Of a stretch of 64,000 nucleotides of DNA, positions 17,804 to 26,822 are shown one piece after another (position 1 is the stretch's first letter; every line of letters starts with the position of its first letter). The translations under genes were made by a program, and so were the position numbers. Below the pieces are notes generated by a model. That model had not been told where the DNA came from and did no database searches. It saw nothing but the letters and a program-made list of their open reading frames with translations. The stretch comes from Acidianus ambivalens. Its GTDB lineage: Archaea; Thermoproteota; Thermoprotei_A; Sulfolobales; Sulfolobaceae. The stretch lies in the NCBI RefSeq assembly GCF_009729015.1, contig NZ_CP045482.1, forward strand, positions 802,001-866,000. Reading direction: 5' to 3'.

Positions 17804-18861
17804 ATGAAGAAAAGGATTGTGGCGAAGGAGTAAAGGAAACCAGTAATGAAGAACGGTAAAATTAAATTTCCCTCATTAAAGAAGTAACCTCCTATGCTTG
17901 GTCCTATAGCCCTTGGTATGGATTCCATAAAGTTCACTATTCCATTAGCTCTTCCCCTTTCTTCCTCAGGAATTAACCTTAAGAGGAAACTTTCAAATAC
18001 TGGAGAGGTCATATTCATTAATACATTTCTAACCACGAATATTAATGAAGCTATTAAAAAATCTGGAGACAAGGGCAGTAGAAAGAGGAGAACAATTGCC
18101 ATGGAATGAGTATAAACTATGGTTTTAACTCTACCAAGCCTTTCAGCTAATAAAACAGAGCCGTAACTACTAAAAGCTAAAGTTAACTCTGATAATGCGA
18201 AAACCGGGCTCATTTCTGGCCCCGTTACTCCGAACTTTAAATAAAACCAAAGAGACATTAACGGAATTACCAATCCTGCTCCTAAACCTATTATTGCCTC
18301 TGTTGAGAACTTTGATACGACTTTAATGCTACCTATCTTTAACTTTTTACTGCCTTTGAACTTTTCTGTTATAGGAAGAAGAAGTGATAGCGCTACTAAG
18401 TTAATTAGAACATCTAAGAAGAGAATTCCCCTATATTCCAGAAATATTGGTAACAAACTTCCCACAACTGAAAATAAGATAGTAAGGCTTTGCCTTAAAC
18501 CCAGTGCCTTGTCCAAATTACTGGATTTTTCTGCTAATAAAGAAAATAGAAGTCCGCCTGCACCCCAGGTTAATGAGAATATGTAAGCAATTGGAATACC
18601 TAGGAAGAGAAAGAAGAAGGATACCGTACTTATTAACCTAGAAATTATAGCAAATTTCTTCCTCCCATAGAGATCGCCAAGAAATGATAAAATGAGGGAA
18701 ACGAAAGAACCTACCAAAACTCCCAAGGAAAGTAATTCTCCAATTTCTAATGCAGATAAACCTAAAGAGAGTAGATAAAGTGAAATAATTATAGAATTGC
18801 TACCCATTATCAATCCTGACAATGAGGATGAAAGTATAAGCAAGAATTCTTCTTTTCTCAC
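17776..18861 (-). CDS. Major facilitator superfamily transporter
   Basis: This 361-residue protein has about 12 hydrophobic helices and the MFS loop motif SFLGDLYGRKKFAIISRL between helices 2 and 3, with a second family-like segment RGRANGIVNFMESIPRAIGPSIGG between helices 10 and 11. It is somewhat short for MFS but complete. The substrate is unknown. It is first in an operon with the orphan at 16601 and divergent from vapB. Confidence 0.85.
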   Translation of the reverse strand: MRKEEFLLILSSSLSGLIMGSNSIIISLYLLSLGLSALEIGELLSLGVLVGSFVSLILSFLGDLYGRKKFAIISRLISTVSFFFLFLGIPIAYIFSLTWGAGGLLFSLLAEKSSNLDKALGLRQSLTILFSVVGSLLPIFLEYRGILFLDVLINLVALSLLLPITEKFKGSKKLKIGSIKVVSKFSTEAIIGLGAGLVIPLMSLWFYLKFGVTGPEMSPVFALSELTLAFSSYGSVLLAERLGRVKTIVYTHSMAIVLLFLLPLSPDFLIASLIFVVRNVLMNMTSPVFESFLLRLIPEEERGRANGIVNFMESIPRAIGPSIGGYFFNEGNLILPFFITGFLYSFATILFFIWFKREEHL

Positions 18862-18966
18862 GCGTATCTATTTAGCTAGACCCTTTTATTGTTAATCTCT
18901 CGTATAGAAGCAGTTTCTAAAAACCTCTACCTAATGCTTAAATATCCGGTGGAAAAAGTAGAAAAT

Positions 18967-19197
18967 ATGGAAAGCATAAAAATAAAGCCAGAAACTAAGA
19001 AGAAGCTCACGGAAATTGCCGGAATGCTTGAGAAAAAGACCGGCAAGAGAGTATCCTATGACGACGTTATAAACTATTTAATTGAGAAGAGGTCTAAGGA
19101 TAGGAAAACTGCTGAAAAATTATTTGGAATAGCTAAAGGAGTGAATTTATACGAGGAACTCTTAAATGGACGTAAAGAAGACGAAAATAGTTCTTGA
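18967..19197 (+). CDS. vapB: VapB-type antitoxin
   Basis: From ATG 18967 the protein has 76 residues beginning MESIKIKPETKKKLTEIAG, a ribbon-helix-helix-like DNA-binding start, and ends in a toxin-binding tail. This start is preferred over an ATG at 18889 because a TATA-like CTTAAATAT at about 18939 lies 26 nt upstream. It overlaps the PIN toxin gene by 32 nt, the usual arrangement for VapBC. Confidence 0.82.
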   Translation: MESIKIKPETKKKLTEIAGMLEKKTGKRVSYDDVINYLIEKRSKDRKTAEKLFGIAKGVNLYEELLNGRKEDENSS

Positions 19198-19567
19198 TTC
19201 CGGAGTTATCTTATCGTTTCTTGAAGGAGAATTTCGAGATTATTATGAAAAGATATTGAATGAAGAGATTATACCTTATATCAACACTGTTAATCTTACA
19301 GAAGTATATTATGTACTTTGTAGAAAAATAGGAAAAGAAAAAGCAGAAGAGATTATCAAGAGTATAATAAAATCCGGATATTATGAAATAATAGGTGTTA
19401 AACCTAGAATTTTAAAATATGCTGCAGAATGCAAATGCGCATATTCAATTTCATTAGCTGACTGTTTTAGTATAGCTACTGCTAAATTCCTTAAAACCAA
19501 AGCATTATTTAGGAGAGAAGAAGAGCTTGCAAAGAAAAGCATAGAAGAGGTAGAATTTATTGACTGA
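19166..19567 (+). CDS. vapC: VapC PIN-domain ribonuclease toxin
   Basis: This 133-residue PIN protein has acidic residues D11 (IVLDSGVILS), E46 (VNLTEVYYVL) and D99 (SISLADCFSIA) in the expected positions for Mg-dependent RNA cleavage. The fourth, usually in a TxD motif, is replaced in ALFRREEE, a substitution seen in several active archaeal PIN proteins. It pairs with the VapB at 18967. Its end overlaps by 11 nt the convergent membrane-protein gene. Confidence 0.88.
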   Translation: MDVKKTKIVLDSGVILSFLEGEFRDYYEKILNEEIIPYINTVNLTEVYYVLCRKIGKEKAEEIIKSIIKSGYYEIIGVKPRILKYAAECKCAYSISLADCFSIATAKFLKTKALFRREEELAKKSIEEVEFID

Positions 19568-20291
19568 GTAGTGAGAAGTAATAAGTTATCATTGATACAG
19601 TAATTACAACGTCGTAGATTATGTAAACCTTGAATAATAGTAATAAAGATAAAATTAATGCCACATATATCCCTCTTATAAAGCCTTTACTATTTATTAC
19701 TCCTAATCCGCTTAAAGCCAAGGAAATAGCTAAGGATGAATAAAACCACTTGGCATTATCTATAAGCGTAGGCGGGAAAGAGGTTATGCCGATTAAAGGA
19801 AATAAGTCTTTCCTAAACTCACCCTTGATGTAGTGGATTAGATAAATTGAAAGCATTTCGGCCATCATAGGGTAAAAGAACCAACCACTATTGAAAGTAA
19901 AGTAAAATAAATTGCTCACCCCACAAGCAATATTAAAAGTTAAGCTCATCAAAATCTCGTTTGCAACTGCAAGGAGAGATACGCTTAATGAACTTATAGA
20001 GCTCGTCTCAAATTTTACCTTAAACTTCTTAATGAAAGGAAATACCAAAAGAATGTAGGCAATCATTGTAAAATTATTTATTAATATTGCCTCAGCAAGA
20101 GATAGGTTACTAGGAGATAATAAGTAAAAGCTTGCGCCTAAGAACATTGTAATCATCATTACGAAGCCGAAAACAACTAAAGAAAAGCCTAACTTGCTCT
20201 TTACTCTTTCAGCCTCGTGAAGTAAAAATACAATAGCTGTTATCATTACTCCCGCAATTATTGAAAGTAAGAAAAGATCTTCCATGTTCAA
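19557..20291 (-). CDS. Polytopic membrane protein, partner of the membrane Fe-S protein
   Basis: This 244-residue protein has about seven hydrophobic helices and few loops. It overlaps the gene at 20288 by 4 nt, so it is translated with the Fe-S membrane protein. Its helical pattern resembles the N-terminal region of that protein. There are no heme-binding His pairs that could be assigned with confidence. It is probably a membrane subunit of a redox complex, inferred from context only. Confidence 0.65.
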   Translation of the reverse strand: MNMEDLFLLSIIAGVMITAIVFLLHEAERVKSKLGFSLVVFGFVMMITMFLGASFYLLSPSNLSLAEAILINNFTMIAYILLVFPFIKKFKVKFETSSISSLSVSLLAVANEILMSLTFNIACGVSNLFYFTFNSGWFFYPMMAEMLSIYLIHYIKGEFRKDLFPLIGITSFPPTLIDNAKWFYSSLAISLALSGLGVINSKGFIRGIYVALILSLLLLFKVYIIYDVVITVSMITYYFSLLSQ

Positions 20292-22189
20292 CTACTCACT
20301 TTCCTAAATTTTTCCTTTAGCCAATGCCTAACGTCGTAGAACATTATATTGTCATAAGGGCAAGCGTTCACACACTCTCCTATGCCTATGCATTTCATTG
20401 ATCTGAACTCTCCATTCTTTATGAAGGAAGCTCTCATGTCAGTAAGCCCTACTGGGCAAGCAGTTGCACAGTCCACGGTTTTGCAATTTAAGCATTGTTG
20501 GGAGTCTTTCACTTTTAGCCTAAATAATCCTATTCTGCTTACTGCTTGATTAAATACTCCCCAGTAACAATAGCCGGTAGTTACACAAGCGAAAGTTCCT
20601 AGGAAAGGAATAGATATGAAGAGAATATACCACATTATGTCGAACCAAATGAAGTATATAAGTAAGGTAATATCAACACCATATACCGTAAAATGCAGGA
20701 TTCCTTCGCTGTTTAGGTAAGATACAATTGCAGAAGCTAGTACGAAAATCGAAACTCCCAAGGCTATTGCCTTATACCAGGGTGAAAGCTTAGAAGTTAA
20801 GGTCTTCTTTCCAAGCCTTGAAGTTCTATTATATACTTTTAATGAGTCATAAAAGTTACCTTGATACATTAAAGGTGCAGTACAAGTGACTGCACATAAA
20901 TTCCTACTACCAAACAAGAAAGAGAGTATTGCATACACCACGTAAGTACCTATTAGTCCTACGAGGACGGAATTACTTATAGGGGCAAGAGTTCCTATTC
21001 CCATTGACCATAGATAAGGAATGTATTGCGAAATAGAGGATATAGGAGAGAAAGTAGGTATGTAAATTGTGTAAATAGCATAAGCTATTATCATTAACAT
21101 CATTCTTACCCTAACCTCCCTGACGTGCATTTCCATCATTTTCTTAAAAGCTAAGAATCCCATTTCTATTCCCATCATTATAAGGAACCATACACTGCCC
21201 AACACGCTTCCAACTATATCTATGAAATCCCAAATTGCACCTTGTACGGAATTTAACGGCAACCAAGGTAACGATAAACTTGAAATGAAACTGCTTATTC
21301 CGGGAGAAAATACTCCTTCAACGAAATCCAGAGTTCCTCCCATAAAGAATTCCATTACGAAGGTTAGGAATATTATTCCAAAAGCTAACTTAGAGTTCCT
21401 TAAATAGTTTCCTTTTATCGAATTTGGTCCTGCTAGAGACCTAAAGATAAACCAAGTCATGGCAATCATCATTGAAACTTCGAATACTACAAGAGTTGAA
21501 TAAATGAAGTACAAGAACTCTCCTAGCATCATTAACATATACATTGCCATTAGCTCCATCGTTGTAAAGGTCTCTTGGTTCGCCCTTAGCCTTTGATTAT
21601 AAAGCGTTTCATATATCATTATCGTTGCTCCTATCATTATTATTGCTGAAGCCCAGAAAGGTATAACAAAGTTGGGGAAGAGTGCAGGAAACCACGGCAT
21701 TAGTAAAAGTGACGAAAGAAGGTAGTTTCTAGTAATTTTATCTAATTTTCTGTAGGATAAATAGAAAGTAAAGGACATTTCTGCAAGCATTACGCTTACA
21801 AACCAAACGTTTTCCACAGAAGAATCTATTGTAGCAGGCTTTCTTGTTTGCAGGACTACAAATAGTGAACCCATGAAGAACTCTGAAGTAACCATAAATA
21901 GGGAAAAGATTGCGTAAATAACTCCTCTTTTTCTTTCTATATTTTTAATTGAAAGGATTGAGTATAAACCAAGGAAAGCATAAGCTCCATTTGTCACTAG
22001 GAAATAGAATAGACAATGATAAGCAACATAAAGGTAAGCACCAATGTTCATTGTTAGCATCATTCCTTCAATGTATAAAGCTGTAAGTACTCTCCTTTCA
22101 CTCCTCCATTTCTCTACCTCATAAATTACGTAAATCATTAAAGCAAGCATTGAGAATGCTATTCCAAAAAGGAGAAGGAAATTATTCAT
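20288..22189 (-). CDS. Large membrane protein with C-terminal ferredoxin domain
   Basis: This 633-residue protein has about 14 transmembrane helices followed by a cytosolic ferredoxin-like tail. The tail has CLNCKTVDCATACP and CIGIGECVNACP. The first is a full 4Fe-4S motif; the second has the C-x5-C-x3-CP spacing seen in the 3Fe half of Sulfolobales ferredoxins. A Cys-containing loop CVTTGYCYWGVFNQ precedes it. The design recalls NapH-like and FoxG-like membrane electron-transfer proteins of Sulfolobales, but no exact family is claimed. A TATA (TTATAAAC, about 22212) lies 25 nt before the ATG: leaderless. Confidence 0.78.
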   Translation of the reverse strand: MNNFLLLFGIAFSMLALMIYVIYEVEKWRSERRVLTALYIEGMMLTMNIGAYLYVAYHCLFYFLVTNGAYAFLGLYSILSIKNIERKRGVIYAIFSLFMVTSEFFMGSLFVVLQTRKPATIDSSVENVWFVSVMLAEMSFTFYLSYRKLDKITRNYLLSSLLLMPWFPALFPNFVIPFWASAIIMIGATIMIYETLYNQRLRANQETFTTMELMAMYMLMMLGEFLYFIYSTLVVFEVSMMIAMTWFIFRSLAGPNSIKGNYLRNSKLAFGIIFLTFVMEFFMGGTLDFVEGVFSPGISSFISSLSLPWLPLNSVQGAIWDFIDIVGSVLGSVWFLIMMGIEMGFLAFKKMMEMHVREVRVRMMLMIIAYAIYTIYIPTFSPISSISQYIPYLWSMGIGTLAPISNSVLVGLIGTYVVYAILSFLFGSRNLCAVTCTAPLMYQGNFYDSLKVYNRTSRLGKKTLTSKLSPWYKAIALGVSIFVLASAIVSYLNSEGILHFTVYGVDITLLIYFIWFDIMWYILFISIPFLGTFACVTTGYCYWGVFNQAVSRIGLFRLKVKDSQQCLNCKTVDCATACPVGLTDMRASFIKNGEFRSMKCIGIGECVNACPYDNIMFYDVRHWLKEKFRKVSS

Positions 22190-22219
22190 GATAGAAGATG
22201 CGTACTTATGTTTATAACT

Positions 22220-22482
22220 TTTTCTTACTAAATCTATATAACTTTTTTATGATTATTTCCTTTATATTTAGATTTAATCCTTATTTGGTTATTGTACACG
22301 AGTATATAATGACGTAAATTTAATTCAATAATACATAATGTAAGAGATTTTATTGAATGAATTGGATTATAATGTTAACTTTCTCTTTGCGTTAAAAGGT
22401 GAGTTTGTAAAGAGGCTAATGAAGATATTTAATTTAGAAGGAGATTGATGAATATAATACAGGGAATGTGAGGTACAAATAA
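22220..22482. other. Intergenic region between divergent genes
   Basis: The left part holds the promoter of the Fe-S membrane protein. The middle is AT-rich, with a short plus-strand frame at about 22351-22449 starting at a TTG (NELDYNVNFLFALKGEF) that may be a gene fragment. Close to 22483, TGAGGT forms a plausible ribosome-binding site for the MFS gene. No RNA gene is evident. Confidence 0.4.
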
Positions 22483-23583
22483 ATGACAACTAACTGGAGA
22501 AGTGCAATATTTACCATATCTACTATTAAACTGCTTGACTTTACAATAACTTTGTTTGCTTACTTGGAAATATGGATAATATCAAAAATTTCTGAATCTA
22601 GCTTAATTACTGGAATTCTATTTACACTCATGTCAGTACCTTATTTCTTTAGTTACTTTACTGGAACATTCATTGACATGACAAGAAATAAAAAGGGAAT
22701 TTTATTCTCATTAGTATTCATATTTTTTATTATATTACTTATATCTCAATTAGAGTTACTGAGCAACAATTTCTTGGCAATTATTTTGGCATTCTACCTT
22801 TCAATGATAATAGGCGGTATAATTATAGACGGTTCAGAAACCATTTTATCTATCTGGATTAAGGAAAACGTTCACGAAAGTGAATATAAAAAAGCCTCTT
22901 CTATAAACAGAGTTATTACTAGGTCTTTAAGGCTAATAGCTGTCACACTTGGGGGAGTGCTTCTTACAATAGATTTGAAATACTCGCTTTTTCCACCGTT
23001 AATAATTCTAGGAGCTATAATACTTTTATTATTACCTATAAAAATGCCCAGCAGTAATCAATCGAAAACTTCGTTAAAGCAAGGGTTCATTGAAGGGTTT
23101 AATTATATAAGGAAAAATAAAGTACTAACTCAGTTCACAGTTCTTACAATTGAAAATCTATTCTTTAATATGCAAGGAATATTAATACTTTACTACGTTG
23201 AGAGCTTCCTGCATAAGGGGCCACTTTACTTTAGCTTACTAAGTGCGTCTGCGGAAATAGGTATAATATTAGGTTCTATGCTTGCTGTAAGAATTAAAAA
23301 AGGCAAATTAGGGTATTATAATGTAATCTTTCGCTCACTCATTTCTGCCTCCTTAGTATCTTATATTTTAATTCACAATATATTCTTGGCAGTCGTACCT
23401 ACATTTGTTATATTTCTATCTTCTGGAATTAATTCAGTCCTAACTTCTTCGGCACTGCTAAGGAATATAGATAAGGAATACATGGGAAGAACTTATGGAT
23501 TCATAGGAGTTATATCAAACGGTTTAGTTACTTTTTCGGGACCTTTAGGTGGAATAATGATACTAACCTTAGGGGTTTGGGCT

Positions 23584-24873
23584 TCATAGGATTTCATAAT
23601 ATTTAATATCAACCCTTAGCCCTTGGGCTTCACCAGAGTCACGGGTAAACCCGTTACCCCTCCGCCCCTTTAGCGGGATAACCCCAACCCACACCCGCGG
23701 AATATCACGGATGTGGGGAAACCCGCACATTTTGAGGTAAATATTTAGTGACGCGTTCAATTGCCTATCTAGAGTGAACCCACACCTCTCACAATGAAAA
23801 GTCCTGCCAACATTTCGGGAAACCCATCCACATCTGGGGCAGGACTTTGAAGTGAGGTGCGGGTTAACCTCATTAACAAAGGAACCGTAAAGAGGAGCCT
23901 TATACTTTAAGATGCGGTGAATTGACCTCCACACAGTCTTAGAAATCTTTTTAGAAAGGGAGTCGTTAGCATCTTCAAACATCTCTTGCTTATTCAGTTT
24001 TTCAACAGCAAATGTCGTCATAGGGTACATTTCCAACAACTTATTCACGAACTTGTGAACATAATCCAGTACACGGTTCCTCTCACGGTGGGAATATTTT
24101 CTCATCAACTCCTTCCCCTTCCTACCGTGCTTTGAAGCAAAAGACTGTATTTTACTCCTCTTCAACTCCATACCGTACTTCATACTGTACAACTCCTTCA
24201 AGGAAAACGTGATAAACTTATCACCGTCGTATGCGTCTAGAGTATAGAGGTTACTATCAATAGAGAGAAAGTCAAGGGGAGTAAACCAAGGTAATCTGTA
24301 ACGAAATGGCAGGTACACCTTATCCTCCTTTATCACGGGCTCACCTAGTTCTAGCCCCTTAACCCTTCGTGAAAACCAAGTGTGAGACCAAGAGAATGTG
24401 ACGTATTCATAAGGTCTTACTGTAATCCTTACGCTCTCGCCATCAACCTTTCTAAGAGTTGATTTTACCCTAACGTAAACCTTCCTCAGTGTTGGTTTAC
24501 TCAGTGACGCTTGTCCCTTCTCGACTCTCCTCCTCCAACTTTCCAGTATTGAGTAAGCGTCATTAATTGCCTTATCAACGTAGTGGGAAGCTAACTTGTT
24601 GATCTTCTCTAACTCGTCTCTTAACACCTTGTACACTTCCTTCTTTTTAGGTAACTTGACTTTGACCTTCGTGAGTACTTTCTTACTCTTCTTCGCTTCT
24701 TTTCTCTCCATCTTAGTTCTATCCCACAGCCAGTCTAAAGCTCTCTGCAATAGGACTCTGTAGTTCTCTAATAATATCTTGCTTTCTTCCTTCTTATCAT
24801 TCTCCAAGGAGTAAGTTAGGTAAATGTACTCCTCTTCTGGTTGGAGTGATTTAATTCTTAAGTTCTTCGACAC
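23584..24873 (-). CDS. tnpB: RNA-guided nuclease TnpB of IS607 element 2
   Basis: This 429-residue TnpB has an intact RuvC triad: D206 (FLSIDSNLY), E291 (TFAVEKLN) and D369 (TLDRQLNAS). A classic zinc ribbon has Cys at about 345, 348, 361 and 364 (CPRCG and CERCG). The last codons extend to the element boundary. The omega RNA expected for this family would overlap the coding sequence and use the flanking MFS DNA as guide. It overlaps tnpA by 23 nt. Confidence 0.92.
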   Translation of the reverse strand: MSKNLRIKSLQPEEEYIYLTYSLENDKKEESKILLENYRVLLQRALDWLWDRTKMERKEAKKSKKVLTKVKVKLPKKKEVYKVLRDELEKINKLASHYVDKAINDAYSILESWRRRVEKGQASLSKPTLRKVYVRVKSTLRKVDGESVRITVRPYEYVTFSWSHTWFSRRVKGLELGEPVIKEDKVYLPFRYRLPWFTPLDFLSIDSNLYTLDAYDGDKFITFSLKELYSMKYGMELKRSKIQSFASKHGRKGKELMRKYSHRERNRVLDYVHKFVNKLLEMYPMTTFAVEKLNKQEMFEDANDSLSKKISKTVWRSIHRILKYKAPLYGSFVNEVNPHLTSKSCPRCGWVSRNVGRTFHCERCGFTLDRQLNASLNIYLKMCGFPHIRDIPRVWVGVIPLKGRRGNGFTRDSGEAQGLRVDIKYYEIL

Positions 24874-25435
24874 ACTTTTTCACCTTTTCGTATTTTTGAC
24901 TCCTCATTCCGTAGAGTTTCCCGCTAAAGGAGACTAGGATTGAGACCAGATCCTCTATTAGCTCTTGTTCCGGTGTTTTGTCCTCATTGTTTAATACCAC
25001 GAGTTCGCAATTATGTGCTTTGCACACTTCCTCTATTATCTCGAAACCAAACCTAACTAGTCTGTCTGGGTAAGCCACAACGACCTTTGACACCTCGTTG
25101 TTTAGTATCATTCTTAACAACTTGAGGAATCCTTTTCTCTTCATGTTTAACCCAGAACCTACGTCTGTTATTACTTGGTCGTATTCTTTGACGTTCTCCT
25201 CTAGGTATTTTACTTGGTTCACCAAGTCGTCTTTTTGTGCGTTTGATGATACCCTAGCATAAAGTATCACTTTCCTCTTTCTAACGATTCCCATCAGTTT
25301 TTCTACGTCTTCTTCCCTAAACCTCCACTTCCCGCTCTGTAGTATTACTGGTTTGATGTAACCCTTCTTTACGTATTCTCTAAGCGTTGCATAGGATATT
25401 CCTAAGCGTTGGCATACTTCCTTAGGTCTTAGCAT
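24851..25435 (-). CDS. tnpA: IS607 serine recombinase/transposase TnpA, element 2
   Basis: This 194-residue protein begins with a MerR-like HTH (LRPKEVCQRLGISYATLREY), then a serine-recombinase domain with ILYARVSSNAQKDDL (catalytic Ser) and VVAYPDRLVRFGFE. It is intact. It has the same domain order as the element 1 transposase but is clearly divergent from it. The ATG lies 40 nt from the element end. Confidence 0.92.
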   Translation of the reverse strand: MLRPKEVCQRLGISYATLREYVKKGYIKPVILQSGKWRFREEDVEKLMGIVRKRKVILYARVSSNAQKDDLVNQVKYLEENVKEYDQVITDVGSGLNMKRKGFLKLLRMILNNEVSKVVVAYPDRLVRFGFEIIEEVCKAHNCELVVLNNEDKTPEQELIEDLVSILVSFSGKLYGMRSQKYEKVKKCVEELKN

Positions 25436-25657
25436 TGTATAAGAATTTATGATGAAATAATATAAACTTTACGGTTCATCGAAAACTGTTGGCAACGGCG
25501 TAGGAATTTCTTACGTGGTAGTGGGTATAGTAAGTATATTATTCACATTACTTGAAGTCAAGTTCAAAGAATTTTACAACCTAGAAATATAAACGTTTCA
25601 TCCTATGGAGACTCCGGCTATTCTTAGTAAATCTTTTTAACGAGAAGAGAAGCGAAT

Positions 25658-26788
25658 ATGTTGTTGAAGGAAATCAATAAGCTTGCGTTAATAGGTGGGT
25701 CTAGAGCTTTAAGCGGTTCAATAATATGGCCTTTTATAGGTTTTGCACTTTACGAAGTTTACCACTTCTCTCTCGATTTCGTCTCCCTTTTTTATATTAT
25801 ACAAGGAGTAATAAGTGTCCTCGCTTATATTATAGGAGGATACATGACTGACTTTCTAGGAAGAGTTAAATCAATGGTTATCTCCTCTCTCTCGGCTTCA
25901 ATCTCTCTACTCTTAGCGTTTTTACTTAATCTTCCTTTAGCTATTGTCTTCTTTATCCTACTCCAAACGTTCTTTAATTCGATATATAACGTTTCTAATA
26001 CTTCTATGGTTGGGGATTTAAATAAGGAGTTTAAAGGTTTAGTAATCTCTTTCAGTAGAATAAGAGTTGGAATAAACGCGGGTTGGGCAATAGGACCGGT
26101 TATTGGAGGGATTCTGTTTACAATTTCAGGATTTAGGGAGTTACTCTTGGTTTCTTCAATAATTTCTCTTTTACCTATACCGTTGCTCTTTTCTTTACCT
26201 GATTTTAAAGGAAAAATAGGCATTTCTCTAAACCTATCAAAAGAGTTTATCCTTTTCCTAATACCTACTTTCTTAACCTTCATGATAATGGGGCAACTAG
26301 GATTTTCCTTACTTACCTACTATAACCTAATCGTAGGATTGTCAACGTTTCAAGTTAGCTTACTTTTCATGGTTAATGGATTATTAATAGTCATCTTCCA
26401 GGAATTTATAGGAAGAAGACTCACTACAAAGATGATAATTCTAGGCATGATAATATATGCTTTCTCCTACTTATCTGTTGCTTTCGTGACTAATTTTATT
26501 CTTGCAGTAATTGATATAGTCTTTATTACTTTAGCAGAAATGATAGTTTCTCCTCTTTCGCAAGCCATTGCTTCTTCATTATCAAGAGATGAAGTGAGAG
26601 GAAGAGAGATAGGAATTTACGGAATGGTAACGGCCTTGGGCAGAGTACTGGGTTCTTCTTATGCAGGTTTTCTAATGAATTATTACCTTTACTCGTCTCC
26701 TCTCATCCTGTGGTTTTTAATATCCTTATTAGGATTCTTTTCAGCTTTGCTTTATTATCCTTTAATAAAAAGAGACAAAAATGAATAA
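25658..26788 (+). CDS. Major facilitator superfamily transporter
   Basis: This 376-residue protein has about 12 transmembrane helices. GGYMTDFLGRVKSMVISSL forms the conserved helix 2-3 loop, and INAGWAIGPVIGGILF resembles helix 5 motif C of drug/proton antiporters. It lies just downstream of the split MFS gene but is not a duplicate of it. The substrate is unknown; an efflux role is inferred from motif C. Confidence 0.85.
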   Translation: MLLKEINKLALIGGSRALSGSIIWPFIGFALYEVYHFSLDFVSLFYIIQGVISVLAYIIGGYMTDFLGRVKSMVISSLSASISLLLAFLLNLPLAIVFFILLQTFFNSIYNVSNTSMVGDLNKEFKGLVISFSRIRVGINAGWAIGPVIGGILFTISGFRELLLVSSIISLLPIPLLFSLPDFKGKIGISLNLSKEFILFLIPTFLTFMIMGQLGFSLLTYYNLIVGLSTFQVSLLFMVNGLLIVIFQEFIGRRLTTKMIILGMIIYAFSYLSVAFVTNFILAVIDIVFITLAEMIVSPLSQAIASSLSRDEVRGREIGIYGMVTALGRVLGSSYAGFLMNYYLYSSPLILWFLISLLGFFSALLYYPLIKRDKNE

Positions 26789-26822
26789 TAAGGGCTAAAT
26801 GAAAAGTCAACTTCCTTAAAGG

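Larger units (their letters stand above)
23583..25479 (-). mobile_element. IS607-family insertion sequence, copy 2
   Basis: A unit of 1,892 bp is bounded by TTCAT at 23583-23587 and 25475-25479, one of which belongs to the MFS target. It contains tnpA and tnpB in the same order as copy 1, but the two copies differ throughout, so they are separate lineages. The tnpB stop codon (TGA, complement of 23584-23586) lies inside the junction, so the element has no 3' non-coding region. Confidence 0.87.
22483..25592 (+). pseudogene. MFS transporter gene split by an IS607 element
   Basis: The 5' part (22483-23587) encodes eleven or so helices of an MFS permease, with SYFTGTFIDMTRNKKG as the helix 2-3 loop. 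It now ends abruptly at LGVWAS. The last helix resumes after the element at 25480 (SKTVGNGVGISYVVVG) and stops at 25592. Joining at the shared TTCAT gives GVWASSKTVGNG in frame and exactly 406 codons (405 residues), a normal MFS length. The transporter has therefore lost its last helix. The substrate is unknown. Confidence 0.88.

Noticed and set aside
17776..18861. Same transporter as the MFS genes at 22.5, 25.7 and 59.7 kb (recent duplications)
   Set aside because: The four MFS proteins share only family-level motifs; no long identical blocks are seen.
19166..19567. Inactive VapC because the fourth acidic residue is missing
   Set aside because: Many PIN proteins function with three acidic residues; D11, E46 and D99 are all present.
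10575..25479. Composite transposon formed by the two IS607 elements
   Set aside because: The elements are from different lineages, use different cores and each has disrupted a separate native gene, so the 11 kb between them is ordinary chromosome.
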